From positions 5,577,501 to 5,641,500 of the forward strand of contig NZ_AP023441.1 of NCBI RefSeq assembly GCF_019976755.1: DNA of 64,000 nucleotides, written 5' to 3'. Positions 7,875 through 17,219 of this stretch are shown piece by piece. Positions within the stretch are counted from its first letter, which is position 1. The number at the start of each line of letters is the position of its first letter. This DNA comes from Nostoc sp. MS1. GTDB taxonomy: Bacteria; Cyanobacteriota; Cyanobacteriia; Cyanobacteriales; Nostocaceae. The translations under genes were made by a program, and so were the position numbers. Under the pieces are notes generated by a model. That model did not search any database. It saw nothing but the letters and a program-made list of their open reading frames with translations, and was not told the DNA's origin.

Positions 7875-9695
7875 GTGAAAATTTTACTGGTAGAAGACGA
7901 TGTATCAACGGCGACTATACTAAGTGAGGTTCTCACGGCAGAGTATTATACAGTTGAACTGGCAACAGATGGTCAAAATGGGCTAACACTGGCGACCTTA
8001 TCAGACTTTGACTTGATACTTTTGGATCTGCTAATTCCTAAAGTTGATGGAATTAACCTTTGTCGCCAACTCCGCGCTCAAGGTATTCAAAAGCCGATTC
8101 TTTTACTGACTGCTAAAGACCAGAGTGCTGATATAGTCAGAGGATTAGATGCTGGTGCAGATGATTATGTTACCAAGCCTTATGATATCTCAGAACTGCT
8201 AGCCAGGATACGAGCATTACTACGTCGAGGTACAAGCCAGCTAGCACCTAGCTTGTTAAGTTGGGGGAATTTGTGTGTTAATACAGTGTCCGCAGAAGTT
8301 ACTTATGAAAGACAACCGATATCCTTAAGCCCTAAAGAGTATAGCTTACTAGGGCTGTTTTTACGTAATCCCCAACGTGTTTTTAGTCGGAGTGATATTA
8401 TCGATCGCCTATGGTCACTTGATGCTACACCAACAGAAGGAGCAGTGACCAATTTAATTAAAGATTTGCGCCACAAGCTCAAGACTGTAGGGATGTCTGC
8501 TGAATTACTAGAAACAGTTTATGGCTTGGGCTATCGCTTAAAAACTCCACCCCAGACTCAGGATAGTAAACAAACTCAAGCAAAACGACAAACAGCAATT
8601 GCCGGTATCAATAAAACTATAGAACGTTACAAAGATACCTTTGCTCAACGTTTAACTTTATTAGAACAAGCCGAACAAAGCTTACGTGCAGGAAAATTAC
8701 CACCCAAACTACAGCAGCAAGCGGAGAAAGAATCACACAAACTAGCAGGAACGCTAGGGTCATTTGGCTACGAAACAGGCTCAAAATTAGCTCGAAAAAT
8801 TGAGCATTTACTCATTGGGGATAGAAACTTAACATCAAAAGATGCTGTGCAACTATCGCTGCTACTTAGTCAACTAAAAGAAGCTATCAGCCAACCGCCA
8901 GCACCCTTAACTTTGCAAAGCTTTGAGCCAATGCAACTGCCTTTGGTGCTAGCTATCAATGATGAATCCTTTAGTAACCAACTGAAAACCCAAGCTGCAA
9001 ATTGGGGAATAAGGCTGGAAGTAGTCACCAATTGGGAAAGTGTCCCACAAAATCAGACTCCCCAAGTGATTTTATTCAACCTAAGTGGTCAATCTAGCCA
9101 AAAAACCTTAAAATATTTGGATACACTGAAAAAGCAGTTTCCTAATACGCCACTCATCGTCATAGCAGACGAGGACAATCTCACACAACGAGTGGCTGTT
9201 GCTCGTTTGGGTATCCAGGCATTTCTGAGCAAGCCTACTACTAGTGAAGTATTTAGGGCAATTACTCAAGCCTTACCTCAATCCTTGGTTAGTCAAGCCA
9301 AGGTGATGATTATAGATGATGATCCCCTGATGCTAGAGATATTGAGTAATCTGCTGCAACCTTGGGGAATGATGGTTAAGACCTTGCAAAACCCTCAAAA
9401 ATTTTGGGAGACACTGCTTACTACCAATCCTGACCTGTTAATAATTGATTTAGAACTGCCTACATATAGCGGTATTGACTTATGCCGTGTAGTCAGACAA
9501 GATCCTCGTTGGGGTAATTTACCAATTTTGGTGGTTACTGCCCATACAGATATAAAATTTATACAACAGGTCTTTGCCGCAGGGGCCGATGATTTTATTG
9601 GCAAGCCTATAGTTGAGCCTGAGTTAATAACTCGTGTGATCAGCCGCATTAATCGTTCTCTTTTACAGCACTCAGTGTTGGGCGTTCAGTGTTGA
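7875..9695 (+). CDS. Multidomain response regulator REC-wHTH-HPt-REC-REC
   Basis: 606 aa from the GTG at 7875, which gives the typical MKILLVEDD start; an ATG at 7842 is also in frame and adds 11 residues. The order is: receiver 1 with acidic pair, phospho-Asp in LILLDLLIP and Lys in VTKPYD; OmpR-type winged helix (about 125-225) ending YGLGYRLK; an HPt domain with the histidine in ESHKLAGTLGSFG; a degenerate receiver lacking the Asp (VILFNLSGQ); and receiver 3 with IIDLELP and GKPIVE. It can therefore bind DNA and also pass phosphate along an internal relay. A sensor kinase follows after 13 bp, so they form an operon. Target genes are unknown. Confidence 0.9.
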   Translation: MKILLVEDDVSTATILSEVLTAEYYTVELATDGQNGLTLATLSDFDLILLDLLIPKVDGINLCRQLRAQGIQKPILLLTAKDQSADIVRGLDAGADDYVTKPYDISELLARIRALLRRGTSQLAPSLLSWGNLCVNTVSAEVTYERQPISLSPKEYSLLGLFLRNPQRVFSRSDIIDRLWSLDATPTEGAVTNLIKDLRHKLKTVGMSAELLETVYGLGYRLKTPPQTQDSKQTQAKRQTAIAGINKTIERYKDTFAQRLTLLEQAEQSLRAGKLPPKLQQQAEKESHKLAGTLGSFGYETGSKLARKIEHLLIGDRNLTSKDAVQLSLLLSQLKEAISQPPAPLTLQSFEPMQLPLVLAINDESFSNQLKTQAANWGIRLEVVTNWESVPQNQTPQVILFNLSGQSSQKTLKYLDTLKKQFPNTPLIVIADEDNLTQRVAVARLGIQAFLSKPTTSEVFRAITQALPQSLVSQAKVMIIDDDPLMLEILSNLLQPWGMMVKTLQNPQKFWETLLTTNPDLLIIDLELPTYSGIDLCRVVRQDPRWGNLPILVVTAHTDIKFIQQVFAAGADDFIGKPIVEPELITRVISRINRSLLQHSVLGVQC

Positions 9696-9708
9696 ATAAG
9701 TAAATTCA

Positions 9709-12700
9709 ATGGTGATTTACTTGGTAAAAACCCCGCATTTTGTGGGTGGTCAACTCACTACTCAAAATTTAGAAGCGGAGGATGCGCAGGTGTGGCTCTC
9801 CAATATAGTTAGGGTAAGGCCAGCTAACAATAAAAAGTTGAGAGTTTCCTTAAGAATTGTTCTCACTGTTCCCTTTGTGTTGTTAATCGGGGGAACAACT
9901 GGTTTAGTCAGCTATGTATCATGGCAAAATTCTCAACGTTCAGTTAATAGCTTGGCTTATCAGTTAATGAGCGAAATGAGCGATCGCATTCATTTATATT
10001 TAAGTAACTATTTAAAGACTCCACATTTAATTAATCGTCTCAATGTTCAAGCCAGCCGACTTAAACAGATAGATATTACCAATCCTCAAAGTCTAGAACC
10101 TTACTTTTTTGAGCAAATTCAACAATTTGGTTCCAAGAGAATCCATTTTATCAATCCCCAAGGTGGACTTGTGGGAGCCGGCAATGATGAACGGGGTTTG
10201 ACGGTTTCTTTTACCAAAAATTTTGTTAAAGGCGAGCTTTATATATATAGAGTAGATAGTCAAAGGAAACGGCAACAGTTATTAGTTAATGAGCCTAACT
10301 ATGATGGCACTCAAAGACCTTTTTATCAAAAGGCAGTCTCTACAGGTAAACCAACCTGGACACCAATTTATTTATATGTGCCAGCTTCTAGAGGTTTAGG
10401 AATTGCCGCCGCCTACCCTGTTTATAATCAGAAAAAACAACTTCTAGGGGTTTTCGCCAGCGATATAGACCTTTTTACTATTAGTAGATTTCTGAGGAAA
10501 TTGCAGATAGGCACTCACGGAAAAGTATTTATTATGGAGCGTTCAGGATTAATGGTTGCTGCTTCCACCCCTGAACCACCTTTTATGAAGGATGCTCAAG
10601 GGATACTGAACCAACGCCTCATGGTGAGAGAAATTAAAGAACCCTTGATTCGTCATGCTGGCGAGTATCTACTTACGCGGGGAAACTTAAATCAAATTCA
10701 GACTATACAAAAGCTGAAGTTTGAGATAGACGGTAAAAAACAATACTTACTCGTCATTCCCTACAGTGATAAATTGGGGCTGGACTGGTTGGTTGTGACA
10801 GTTGTCCCAAAATCAGATTTTACCGCAGAAATCGTAGCTAATACACACCTGACCTTGATTTGTAGTCTTGCAGCTTTAACTGTGGCGATCGCTTTAGGGT
10901 TATTCCTCACCGAATTTATTGCCAGACCTATACAGAAATTAGGTCAAACTAGCTTGGCATTAGCTGAGGGAGAATGGCATCAGCCGATTGAACAAGATAG
11001 CCCCATTGCTGAGTTTCAAGTCCTGGGACACTCGTTAAATTGGATGTCCCAGCAATTGAGACAGTCTTACGAGTCTGTGAAAGTTGCTCTGCAACAGTCA
11101 GAAGAACGCTTTACAAAAGTATTCCGTACCTGTCCCGAAGCAATGGGTATTTTCACCCTCAATGGGCAATGTATAGATGTCAATGAAGCTTTTATTAATT
11201 TGTATGGTTGTTCTAGGGAAGAAGTCATTGGTCAAACAGTGACACAGTTTCAATATTGGCTCAATTTAGATAATAGGCAAAGTTACCTTCAAGATTTACT
11301 CTCCGGTAAACAAGTTCGTAACCAAGAATTTGCTGTCCGTGATAAGGCTGGTAAAACTCTCACAGTCCTAATTTCCGCCGATATTATCGAACTACAGGGA
11401 CAACCACACATCATTGCAGTTACGAAAAATATTAGTAATCGCAAATTGGCAGAATTAGAACTGCGCCAACAAAAAGACTTGCGGGAAAGTATTTATAATG
11501 AATCTGCCGATGCTTTATTCTTGGTAGATACCCAAACACTGTTAATTACTGACTGTAATCTTCGAGCAGTAGAACTCTTTGAGGCAGACAGTAAATGTGA
11601 ACTAATTGGTATTGCCGGACACACGCTACAACTACGGCAATTTATACCAGAAGAACTAGCAGACATTAGGGAGCAAATAGAGCAGAAAGGGGTCTGGAAC
11701 GCCGAAATTCAGTATCTCACACGTAAAGGAAATTTATTTTGGGGCAACCTCGCTGCCAAAGAAGTAGCGATCGCCAACCAAGCCATTCATTTAGTACGGG
11801 TGACAGATATTACCGAACGTAAGCGCACCGAAGCCGCCTTACGACATAGCGAAGCCCGCTTTCAAACAATAGCAGCCGCTTCACCCGCACAAATTTACAT
11901 CCTCACCTATTATCCTGATACCTATGAAATGCGTTATGAATATATCAGTTCAGGTGTGCGAGAAATTCAGGAATTAGAACCTCAACAAGTGATCGCAAAT
12001 CCCCTACTCACCTATGAGCAAGTCCATCCTGATGATCTTGATCTTTATAATCAACTAACTACGCAAAGTCTCAAAGCCTTAGAACCCTTTGCTCACGAAT
12101 GGCGAATTATTACTCCCTCTGGCAAAACGAAGTGGGTACGCGCCAACTCCCGCCCAGAACCCCGTCCTAATGGAGAAATTGCGTGGTATGGAGTACTACT
12201 AGATATTACTGACCTTAAACAAGCCGAAGCCGCATTGCGTGAGAGTGAAGAGCGGTTTCGTCATGCGTTCTATGATGCTCCCATTGGTATGGCGCTGTTG
12301 GGATTGAATCAACAATGGTTACAAATCAATCCCATGCTGCGGGAATTGCTGGGCTACTCTAGGTTAGAAATTTTTCACCTCCAGATATTTGAAATTATTC
12401 ACCCAGAAGACCTGACTCAATTGGAGGAAAGTATTAGGCAGGTATTGAACAATGAGAATACCCGTGCGCAAGTGCAGTTGCGTTATGTGTGTAATGGCGG
12501 ACGTATTGCTTGGGGATTAACCAGCCTATCGCTAGTAAGAGATTTGCACAATCAACCCCTCTACTATGTCCTTCAGATTCAAGATATTACCGAACAGCAA
12601 GCTATCGAGCAGATGAAAAACGAGTTCATTTCCATTGTCAGCCATGAGCTGCGTACCCCACTCACAGCCATTCAAGGATTCTTAACCCTGCTGAATACTG

Positions 12701-13296
12701 GAATTTACAACAACAGACCAGAAAAAGCTAAATGGATGATAGAGCAAGCCTTAACAAATAGCGATCGCCTCGTGCGGTTGGTAAATGATATTTTAGACTT
12801 GGAGCGCCTATCTTCTGGGCGAGTTGAGCTTGTCAAGGAAGTCTGCAAGGCCACAGATTTAATCCAAAAATCCGTAGAGGGAGTACAATCAATCGCCCTA
12901 GCAGCCGCCATCACAATTTCTATCACACCTACCAAAGCTTGCGTCTGGGCATCCCCTGACTTAATTATCCAAACCCTCACCAACTTATTGAGCAACGCCA
13001 TCAAATTTTCCCCCCGTGACTCAGTGATTACTGTCTCAGCTCAACCCCAGTCAGGTTCAGTACTTTTTGCCGTCAAAGACCAAGGTAGAGGTATTCCCGC
13101 CGACAAACTAGAAACAATCTTTGAACGTTTTGGGCAAGTAGACATCTCAGATGCCCGTGCTAAAGGCGGAACCGGGCTAGGCTTGGCAATTTGTCAAAAC
13201 ATTATTCAACAGCATGATGGTAGTATTTGGGCAGAAAGCACCCTTGGTAAAGGCAGTACATTTTACTTCACCTTGCCAATAGTCATTAGTCATTAG
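9709..13296 (+). CDS. dCache-HAMP-PAS4 sensor histidine kinase
   Basis: 1195 aa. TM1 (IVLTVPFVLLIGGTTGLVSY, about 48-67) and TM2 (about 380-405) flank a periplasmic dCache sensor. After HAMP come four PAS units, each starting ERF/ARF-like (ERFTKVF, LRESIYN, ARFQTIA, ERFRHAF). A HisKA domain (VSHELRTPLTAI) and an HATPase domain with DQGRGIPADKL and GGTGLGLAI follow. It autophosphorylates on the His in response to an extracellular ligand and cytosolic PAS inputs. The likely partners are the regulator 13 bp upstream and the single-domain receiver 164 bp downstream. Confidence 0.93.
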   Translation: MVIYLVKTPHFVGGQLTTQNLEAEDAQVWLSNIVRVRPANNKKLRVSLRIVLTVPFVLLIGGTTGLVSYVSWQNSQRSVNSLAYQLMSEMSDRIHLYLSNYLKTPHLINRLNVQASRLKQIDITNPQSLEPYFFEQIQQFGSKRIHFINPQGGLVGAGNDERGLTVSFTKNFVKGELYIYRVDSQRKRQQLLVNEPNYDGTQRPFYQKAVSTGKPTWTPIYLYVPASRGLGIAAAYPVYNQKKQLLGVFASDIDLFTISRFLRKLQIGTHGKVFIMERSGLMVAASTPEPPFMKDAQGILNQRLMVREIKEPLIRHAGEYLLTRGNLNQIQTIQKLKFEIDGKKQYLLVIPYSDKLGLDWLVVTVVPKSDFTAEIVANTHLTLICSLAALTVAIALGLFLTEFIARPIQKLGQTSLALAEGEWHQPIEQDSPIAEFQVLGHSLNWMSQQLRQSYESVKVALQQSEERFTKVFRTCPEAMGIFTLNGQCIDVNEAFINLYGCSREEVIGQTVTQFQYWLNLDNRQSYLQDLLSGKQVRNQEFAVRDKAGKTLTVLISADIIELQGQPHIIAVTKNISNRKLAELELRQQKDLRESIYNESADALFLVDTQTLLITDCNLRAVELFEADSKCELIGIAGHTLQLRQFIPEELADIREQIEQKGVWNAEIQYLTRKGNLFWGNLAAKEVAIANQAIHLVRVTDITERKRTEAALRHSEARFQTIAAASPAQIYILTYYPDTYEMRYEYISSGVREIQELEPQQVIANPLLTYEQVHPDDLDLYNQLTTQSLKALEPFAHEWRIITPSGKTKWVRANSRPEPRPNGEIAWYGVLLDITDLKQAEAALRESEERFRHAFYDAPIGMALLGLNQQWLQINPMLRELLGYSRLEIFHLQIFEIIHPEDLTQLEESIRQVLNNENTRAQVQLRYVCNGGRIAWGLTSLSLVRDLHNQPLYYVLQIQDITEQQAIEQMKNEFISIVSHELRTPLTAIQGFLTLLNTGIYNNRPEKAKWMIEQALTNSDRLVRLVNDILDLERLSSGRVELVKEVCKATDLIQKSVEGVQSIALAAAITISITPTKACVWASPDLIIQTLTNLLSNAIKFSPRDSVITVSAQPQSGSVLFAVKDQGRGIPADKLETIFERFGQVDISDARAKGGTGLGLAICQNIIQQHDGSIWAESTLGKGSTFYFTLPIVISH

Positions 13297-13320
13297 TCAT
13301 TAGTCAACAGTCAACAGTCC
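13283..13320. repeat. Tandem repeat (cattagt / caacagt units)
   Basis: Consecutive agtcattagtc and caacagtc units at the end of the kinase gene and just after it. The final residues of the kinase (IVISH) are encoded by the first repeat unit. Similar tgtcaactgtcaa units occur at 35367-35428 and 37436-37580. Confidence 0.6.
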
Positions 13321-13361
13321 ATATTTTCTTCCTTATCTTCCCCCACTCCCACCCTGCGGGT

Positions 13362-13404
13362 TCGCGGTAGCGTCTCTGTTCGCGCAGCGTCCCGAAGGGA
13401 AAGA
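13362..13404. repeat. Dispersed palindromic repeat
   Basis: GC-rich ggttcgcggtagcgtctctg followed by cagcgtcccgaagggaaag; related to the copies at 14024-14098 and 37480-37540. It sits in the leader of the receiver gene. Confidence 0.55.
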
Positions 13405-13459
13405 GAAGCTAAAGCTACATCTCCCTCATCTTCCCCCACTCCCCTCACTTCCCACGCAC

Positions 13460-13834
13460 ATGAACAAACGCATCCTTGTAATTGATGATGAAGAATCACT
13501 CCGAGACCTTGCCAGCACTTGTTTAGAAGATTTGGGAGGCTGGGAGGCAATTATCGTCCAATCTGGTCAGGAAGGACTTTTGAAAGCCCAAGAGTATTTT
13601 ATCGATGTAATTCTCCTTGATGTCTCAATGCCTGACATGGATGGCTTTCAAGTTTACGAAAAAATCAAAGCTAACCCCAAAACTCAAGCCATCCCAATAA
13701 TTTTGCTTACGGCTAAAGTATTACCAGACGATTACAAACGCTTTGCACAGTTAGATATAGCCGGCATCATCACTAAACCATTCAACCCACTATTGATCTG
13801 CGAACAAATAGCCCAGATGGTTGGGTGGAGTTAG
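13460..13834 (+). CDS. Single-domain response regulator (CheY-like)
   Basis: 124 aa, one receiver domain and nothing else. The acidic pocket DDEE, the phospho-Asp in ILLDVSMPDMDG, Thr in LLTAK and Lys in TKPFNP are all present, so it should be phosphorylatable. Without an output domain it acts by protein contact or as a relay shuttle. It follows the dCache-PAS kinase, separated by dispersed repeats. It is paralogous to the next receiver at 14159: both share the GGW/VGW insert after the first helix and end in VGW. Confidence 0.92.
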   Translation: MNKRILVIDDEESLRDLASTCLEDLGGWEAIIVQSGQEGLLKAQEYFIDVILLDVSMPDMDGFQVYEKIKANPKTQAIPIILLTAKVLPDDYKRFAQLDIAGIITKPFNPLLICEQIAQMVGWS

Positions 13835-14158
13835 TGAGATGGGGGAGTGGGGGGAGATGAGGAGAATAACTATGGACTGTTGACTATTGACTATGGACGA
13901 ATGACAACATCTTATCAGTTTCTTATTTTCTTGATTTAAGCTGAGGCTATACCAATTTTCTCAACCCCGGTAACGGATAGACCAGGAAAGCCTGATGTCA
14001 TTAGACTTTCCTAATTACGAATTACGTAGGCGCAAGCCTTTGCTACGCAACGCTACCGCGTTGGCGTTAGCCTCTCGTAGAGATGCCGCAGGCTATTACG
14101 AATTACGAATTACGAATTGGTATTATCAGTCCCCTTCAACTTTTCACGCCTTTTGATC
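13835..14158. other. Repeat-rich intergenic spacer
   Basis: 324 bp between the two receiver genes, with no gene. It holds a dispersed palindromic repeat (about 14024-14098: ggcgcaagcctttgctacgc, then gcgttggcgttagcct) and at least three attacgaatt units at 14013-14116. Confidence 0.6.
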
Positions 14159-14563
14159 ATGGCAATCAAGACTATATTATTGATTGATGATGAACCGACT
14201 ATTCGAGAACTTGTACAAATTTGTCTATATGATTTGGTCGGCTGGAATATTGTCACTGCTCCTTCTGCCCAAGCTGGGCTGAAAAAGTTAGAGATAGTAC
14301 ATCCTGACTTAATATTGTTAGATGTTCTTATGCCTGGTATGGATATTACCTCATTTCTGTACAGGCTGCATGACAATCATTCTTTGAGAACTATCCCTGT
14401 TATTCTGTTAAGTGTGATAGCAGATTGCTTTACCTCACAACAACTTCAACATTTAGGAGTGGTTGGGGCAATTGCTAAACCCTTTAATCCCTTAACCTTA
14501 GCTGATCAGATCAATCACGTTGTAGGGTGGACTTTACAGCCTGAGTATCAGCTTAGTTCTTGA
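14159..14563 (+). CDS. Single-domain response regulator (CheY-like)
   Basis: 134 aa from the ATG at 14159; an upstream TTG at 14117 is in frame but lies in repeat-derived sequence. It has one receiver domain with DDEP, phospho-Asp in ILLDVLMPGMD and Lys in AKPFNP. The canonical Thr region reads LLSVIAD. It is a close paralogue of the receiver at 13460 and probably arose by local duplication. The two may be alternative partners for the upstream kinase. Confidence 0.88.
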   Translation: MAIKTILLIDDEPTIRELVQICLYDLVGWNIVTAPSAQAGLKKLEIVHPDLILLDVLMPGMDITSFLYRLHDNHSLRTIPVILLSVIADCFTSQQLQHLGVVGAIAKPFNPLTLADQINHVVGWTLQPEYQLSS

Positions 14564-15062
14564 ATAATACCTAAATTAAAAAAGCGATCGCTTCCTTATA
14601 AGTTTCTTATTTTTGGCTGGTATCTTAATGAGGATGAATTAGGCGTAACTATTGAAAATATAATATTTTCTTAAGGTTGTACTGATAGATGATTAATTTA
14701 TATTCAACATTGAACATTGAAAGTTTTATTTTTATTTATGAGCAAAATTTATGTATGAGGAAATTAAAATTATAGCAATCACAATTTAGTAAATATTTGC
14801 GGCTAAACAAAGATGAAAATGACTGAATAATAATTAAAAATTATTTTTGGCATAATTAAGTTAATTTTTGATTATATCTAGATAGAATATTTTATCTTGT
14901 TTGGTAACAAATCTTTTTAAACCTACTAATTAGTAAATAATAAATGCTAAATTACTGAGCAAGTAGGTTCATATTTCATACATTGTTTCCCTTATCTCGG
15001 CAAACCGAATTACGAAAGCTTGGTTAATCTTGCATCTGCCAAAAGATACTGTTACAACATCT
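14564..15062. other. AT-rich intergenic region
   Basis: About 500 bp, very AT-rich, with one HIP1-like gcgatcgc near 14584. I see no gene or strong hairpin; it presumably carries the promoter of the HTH-AAA gene. Confidence 0.4.
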
Positions 15063-16487
15063 ATGAAACTACAGCAAAATAAAACGAAAAGAAGACGAGG
15101 AGTAGTACTAACTCCTGTAGGGCTACAAAGATTACAAGAAGCAATTGTATCTTGGGAAATTTTATATAATAGAGGCGCTCGCTTAACTCTAGAACAACTT
15201 AGTCGACAAATAAATGTCTCTACTAAAACGTTGAGCCGATTGTGGTCTTTAAATGCCAGCGTAGACCACAAAACTTTAAAGTTGTGCTTTGCTGCTTTTA
15301 ACTTAGAAGTGTATGAAGATGATTACACAGTTTTGACTGAAGAACATGAAACAGAACTACTTGATTTTCCCTTAGAGGACTTATCAAGTCAAACAAATAA
15401 TCTAAATAGATTATTTACTCAAGCAGTAGAACATCATTATTCATATCCAGATGGGGCTGTACCTTTGGATTCACCTTTTTATATTGAGCGTCCACCAATA
15501 GAAGAATTAGTATATCGAGAAGTCACTCAACCTGGCTGTGTCATTAGGATTCGCGCCCCCAGGCAAATGGGTAAATCATCTTTGGTATTGCGTTTATTAG
15601 CCTTTGCCAATTCCCAAAATTATCGCACAGTTAATATCAAGTGTAATCAGGTTGATGACCAATGTTTGACTAACTTAAATAAGCTATTACGTTGTATTTG
15701 TTGGCAAATTGCTACACAGTTAAATATTGAACCTAGTCTTGATGATAATTGGGATGAGGAAATTGGTTGTAAATTGAGTTGTAGTTTGTATCTACAAAAC
15801 TATATTCTCAAACAATGTGAAAATCCTATACTTTTAGTTTTGAGCGATGTTGATCGCTTTTTTGAGTATCCTCACATTGCTAATGATTTTTTTGCTCTAT
15901 TACGTTCTTGGTGCGAGGAAGCAAGACAAAATTACACTTGGCAAAAACTCAGACTAGTCCTAGCTTATTCTACGGAGCAGTATATTCCTTTAGATATTAA
16001 CCACTCACCATTTAATATTGGATTACCTATCCGCCTGCATGAGTTTACCCAGAAACAGGTAGAAGATTTAGCTAGGCGATATCAGCTTAAGTGGATACCT
16101 GGTAAAGAATCAACTCGGTTAATGTCTGTAGTTGGTGGTCATCCAGGACTTATACAACTGGCTTTATATTATCTCAGTTACGGCACTATAACTTTAGCAG
16201 AATTGACTCAAGACGCGATCGCCAATGGAGGCATCTATCGCCATCACCTACAACAGCATTGGCTCAAGTTACAAGCTAATCCTCATTTAGTCAGAGTGTA
16301 TAGTAAGCTTGTGACTAACTCAAGCAGTGCTACTCTTAACCCTATGGATACGTATAAGCTGGAAAGTATAGGGTTAATTGGTTTTGAAGGCGATCGCATT
16401 GTACCCCGTTGTGAACTCTACCGCGCTTATTTTGCCAAACAATTATCTACAATTACGTTACAACATTCATCAATCCAAGAGATTTAA
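15063..16487 (+). CDS. HTH-AAA-like ATPase
   Basis: 474 aa from the ATG at 15063; a TTG at 15030 is in frame but less likely. Residues about 1-90 form a basic helix-turn-helix-like module (RGARLTLEQLSRQI, then VSTKTLSRLW) of the kind that begins many cyanobacterial STAND-type proteins. An AAA-like P-loop domain follows, with Walker A RAPRQMGKSSL (about 165) and a Walker B-like LLVLSDVDRFF. A winged-helix-like end carries no effector. Members of this AAA-like group are thought to be signal-sensing NTPases; the substrate and output here are unknown. The AAA-WD40 gene follows on the same strand after 732 bp. Confidence 0.75.
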   Translation: MKLQQNKTKRRRGVVLTPVGLQRLQEAIVSWEILYNRGARLTLEQLSRQINVSTKTLSRLWSLNASVDHKTLKLCFAAFNLEVYEDDYTVLTEEHETELLDFPLEDLSSQTNNLNRLFTQAVEHHYSYPDGAVPLDSPFYIERPPIEELVYREVTQPGCVIRIRAPRQMGKSSLVLRLLAFANSQNYRTVNIKCNQVDDQCLTNLNKLLRCICWQIATQLNIEPSLDDNWDEEIGCKLSCSLYLQNYILKQCENPILLVLSDVDRFFEYPHIANDFFALLRSWCEEARQNYTWQKLRLVLAYSTEQYIPLDINHSPFNIGLPIRLHEFTQKQVEDLARRYQLKWIPGKESTRLMSVVGGHPGLIQLALYYLSYGTITLAELTQDAIANGGIYRHHLQQHWLKLQANPHLVRVYSKLVTNSSSATLNPMDTYKLESIGLIGFEGDRIVPRCELYRAYFAKQLSTITLQHSSIQEI

Positions 16488-17219
16488 GGATGTTGGAAAT
16501 ATATAGGAACCTGGTTTGACTTGCGAAATTACCCGTGACGGGAGGGAACAGGGAACAAAAATTTTACTGAGACTGTTTCAGAAATCAAATATGAATCCTA
16601 TATGTAGGTACAGTTGCTACCTACAGCAGTTAATCAACGGAATTGTTTTGCCATGTTCAATTCCCTTGATTATTTTTTGCTTGCAAATAGACCTAAATTT
16701 TTCCACATAGCACTTGCTCAAGAAAGGGTAACGCAAACCAATGATCAACTTGTGCAATTAACTATTATCAAGTTACTAGCTGTTTGGCTTTCTTTGTCTA
16801 CACGAAGTAAATTAAGTCATCAAAACCGATTTTTTAGGATATAACTACAGATACTGAGAATTTTATGGCTACGCTCCCGTAGGGGATACAGAAATCAAAT
16901 CAGATTTCTATATTACTAAACTATTTTGCAAATAACCTCGTAAGTATTGCTAATGACACTATAAAATTAACTAACAATATAGTCTAACTTTTTAAGTAAA
17001 AAAGCAAGGACAGATAAGACATTTAAAAAATTTTAAAAAACTTGTCAGACATTTAAGACATTTAAGACATTTAATATAAAAAATAGTCAACTGATGTGCT
17101 AAAGAAACCATATTTTTATAGTAATATGCTGATGCGATTATTGTATTTTTTATTCTTAAATGTAAGCAGAAATTCTCAAAGTAGAGAATTTTTCTGCTTT
17201 TGAAGATCCCTAAAGTAAC
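16488..17219. other. Intergenic region with tandem 10-bp repeat
   Basis: 732 bp between two AAA-type genes. It holds a dispersed repeat fragment (ggctacgctcccgtagggga, 16866-16886) and an agacatttaa tandem at 17047-17073. Two short reading frames at 16516-16844 have no start signals or recognisable content. The promoter of the WD40 gene should lie in its right part. Confidence 0.5.
17047..17073. repeat. Tandem agacatttaa repeat
   Basis: Three head-to-tail copies of agacattta(a). The reverse complement of the same unit occurs twice near 3391-3411. Confidence 0.65.

Noticed and set aside
13283..13320. CRISPR-like short repeats
   Set aside because: Units are directly adjacent with no unique spacers, so this is a simple tandem repeat. 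No CRISPR array or cas gene was seen anywhere in the window.
16516..16844. Two short overlapping plus-strand frames
   Set aside because: No start signals or recognisable content, and repeat-like DNA follows directly; treated as non-coding.
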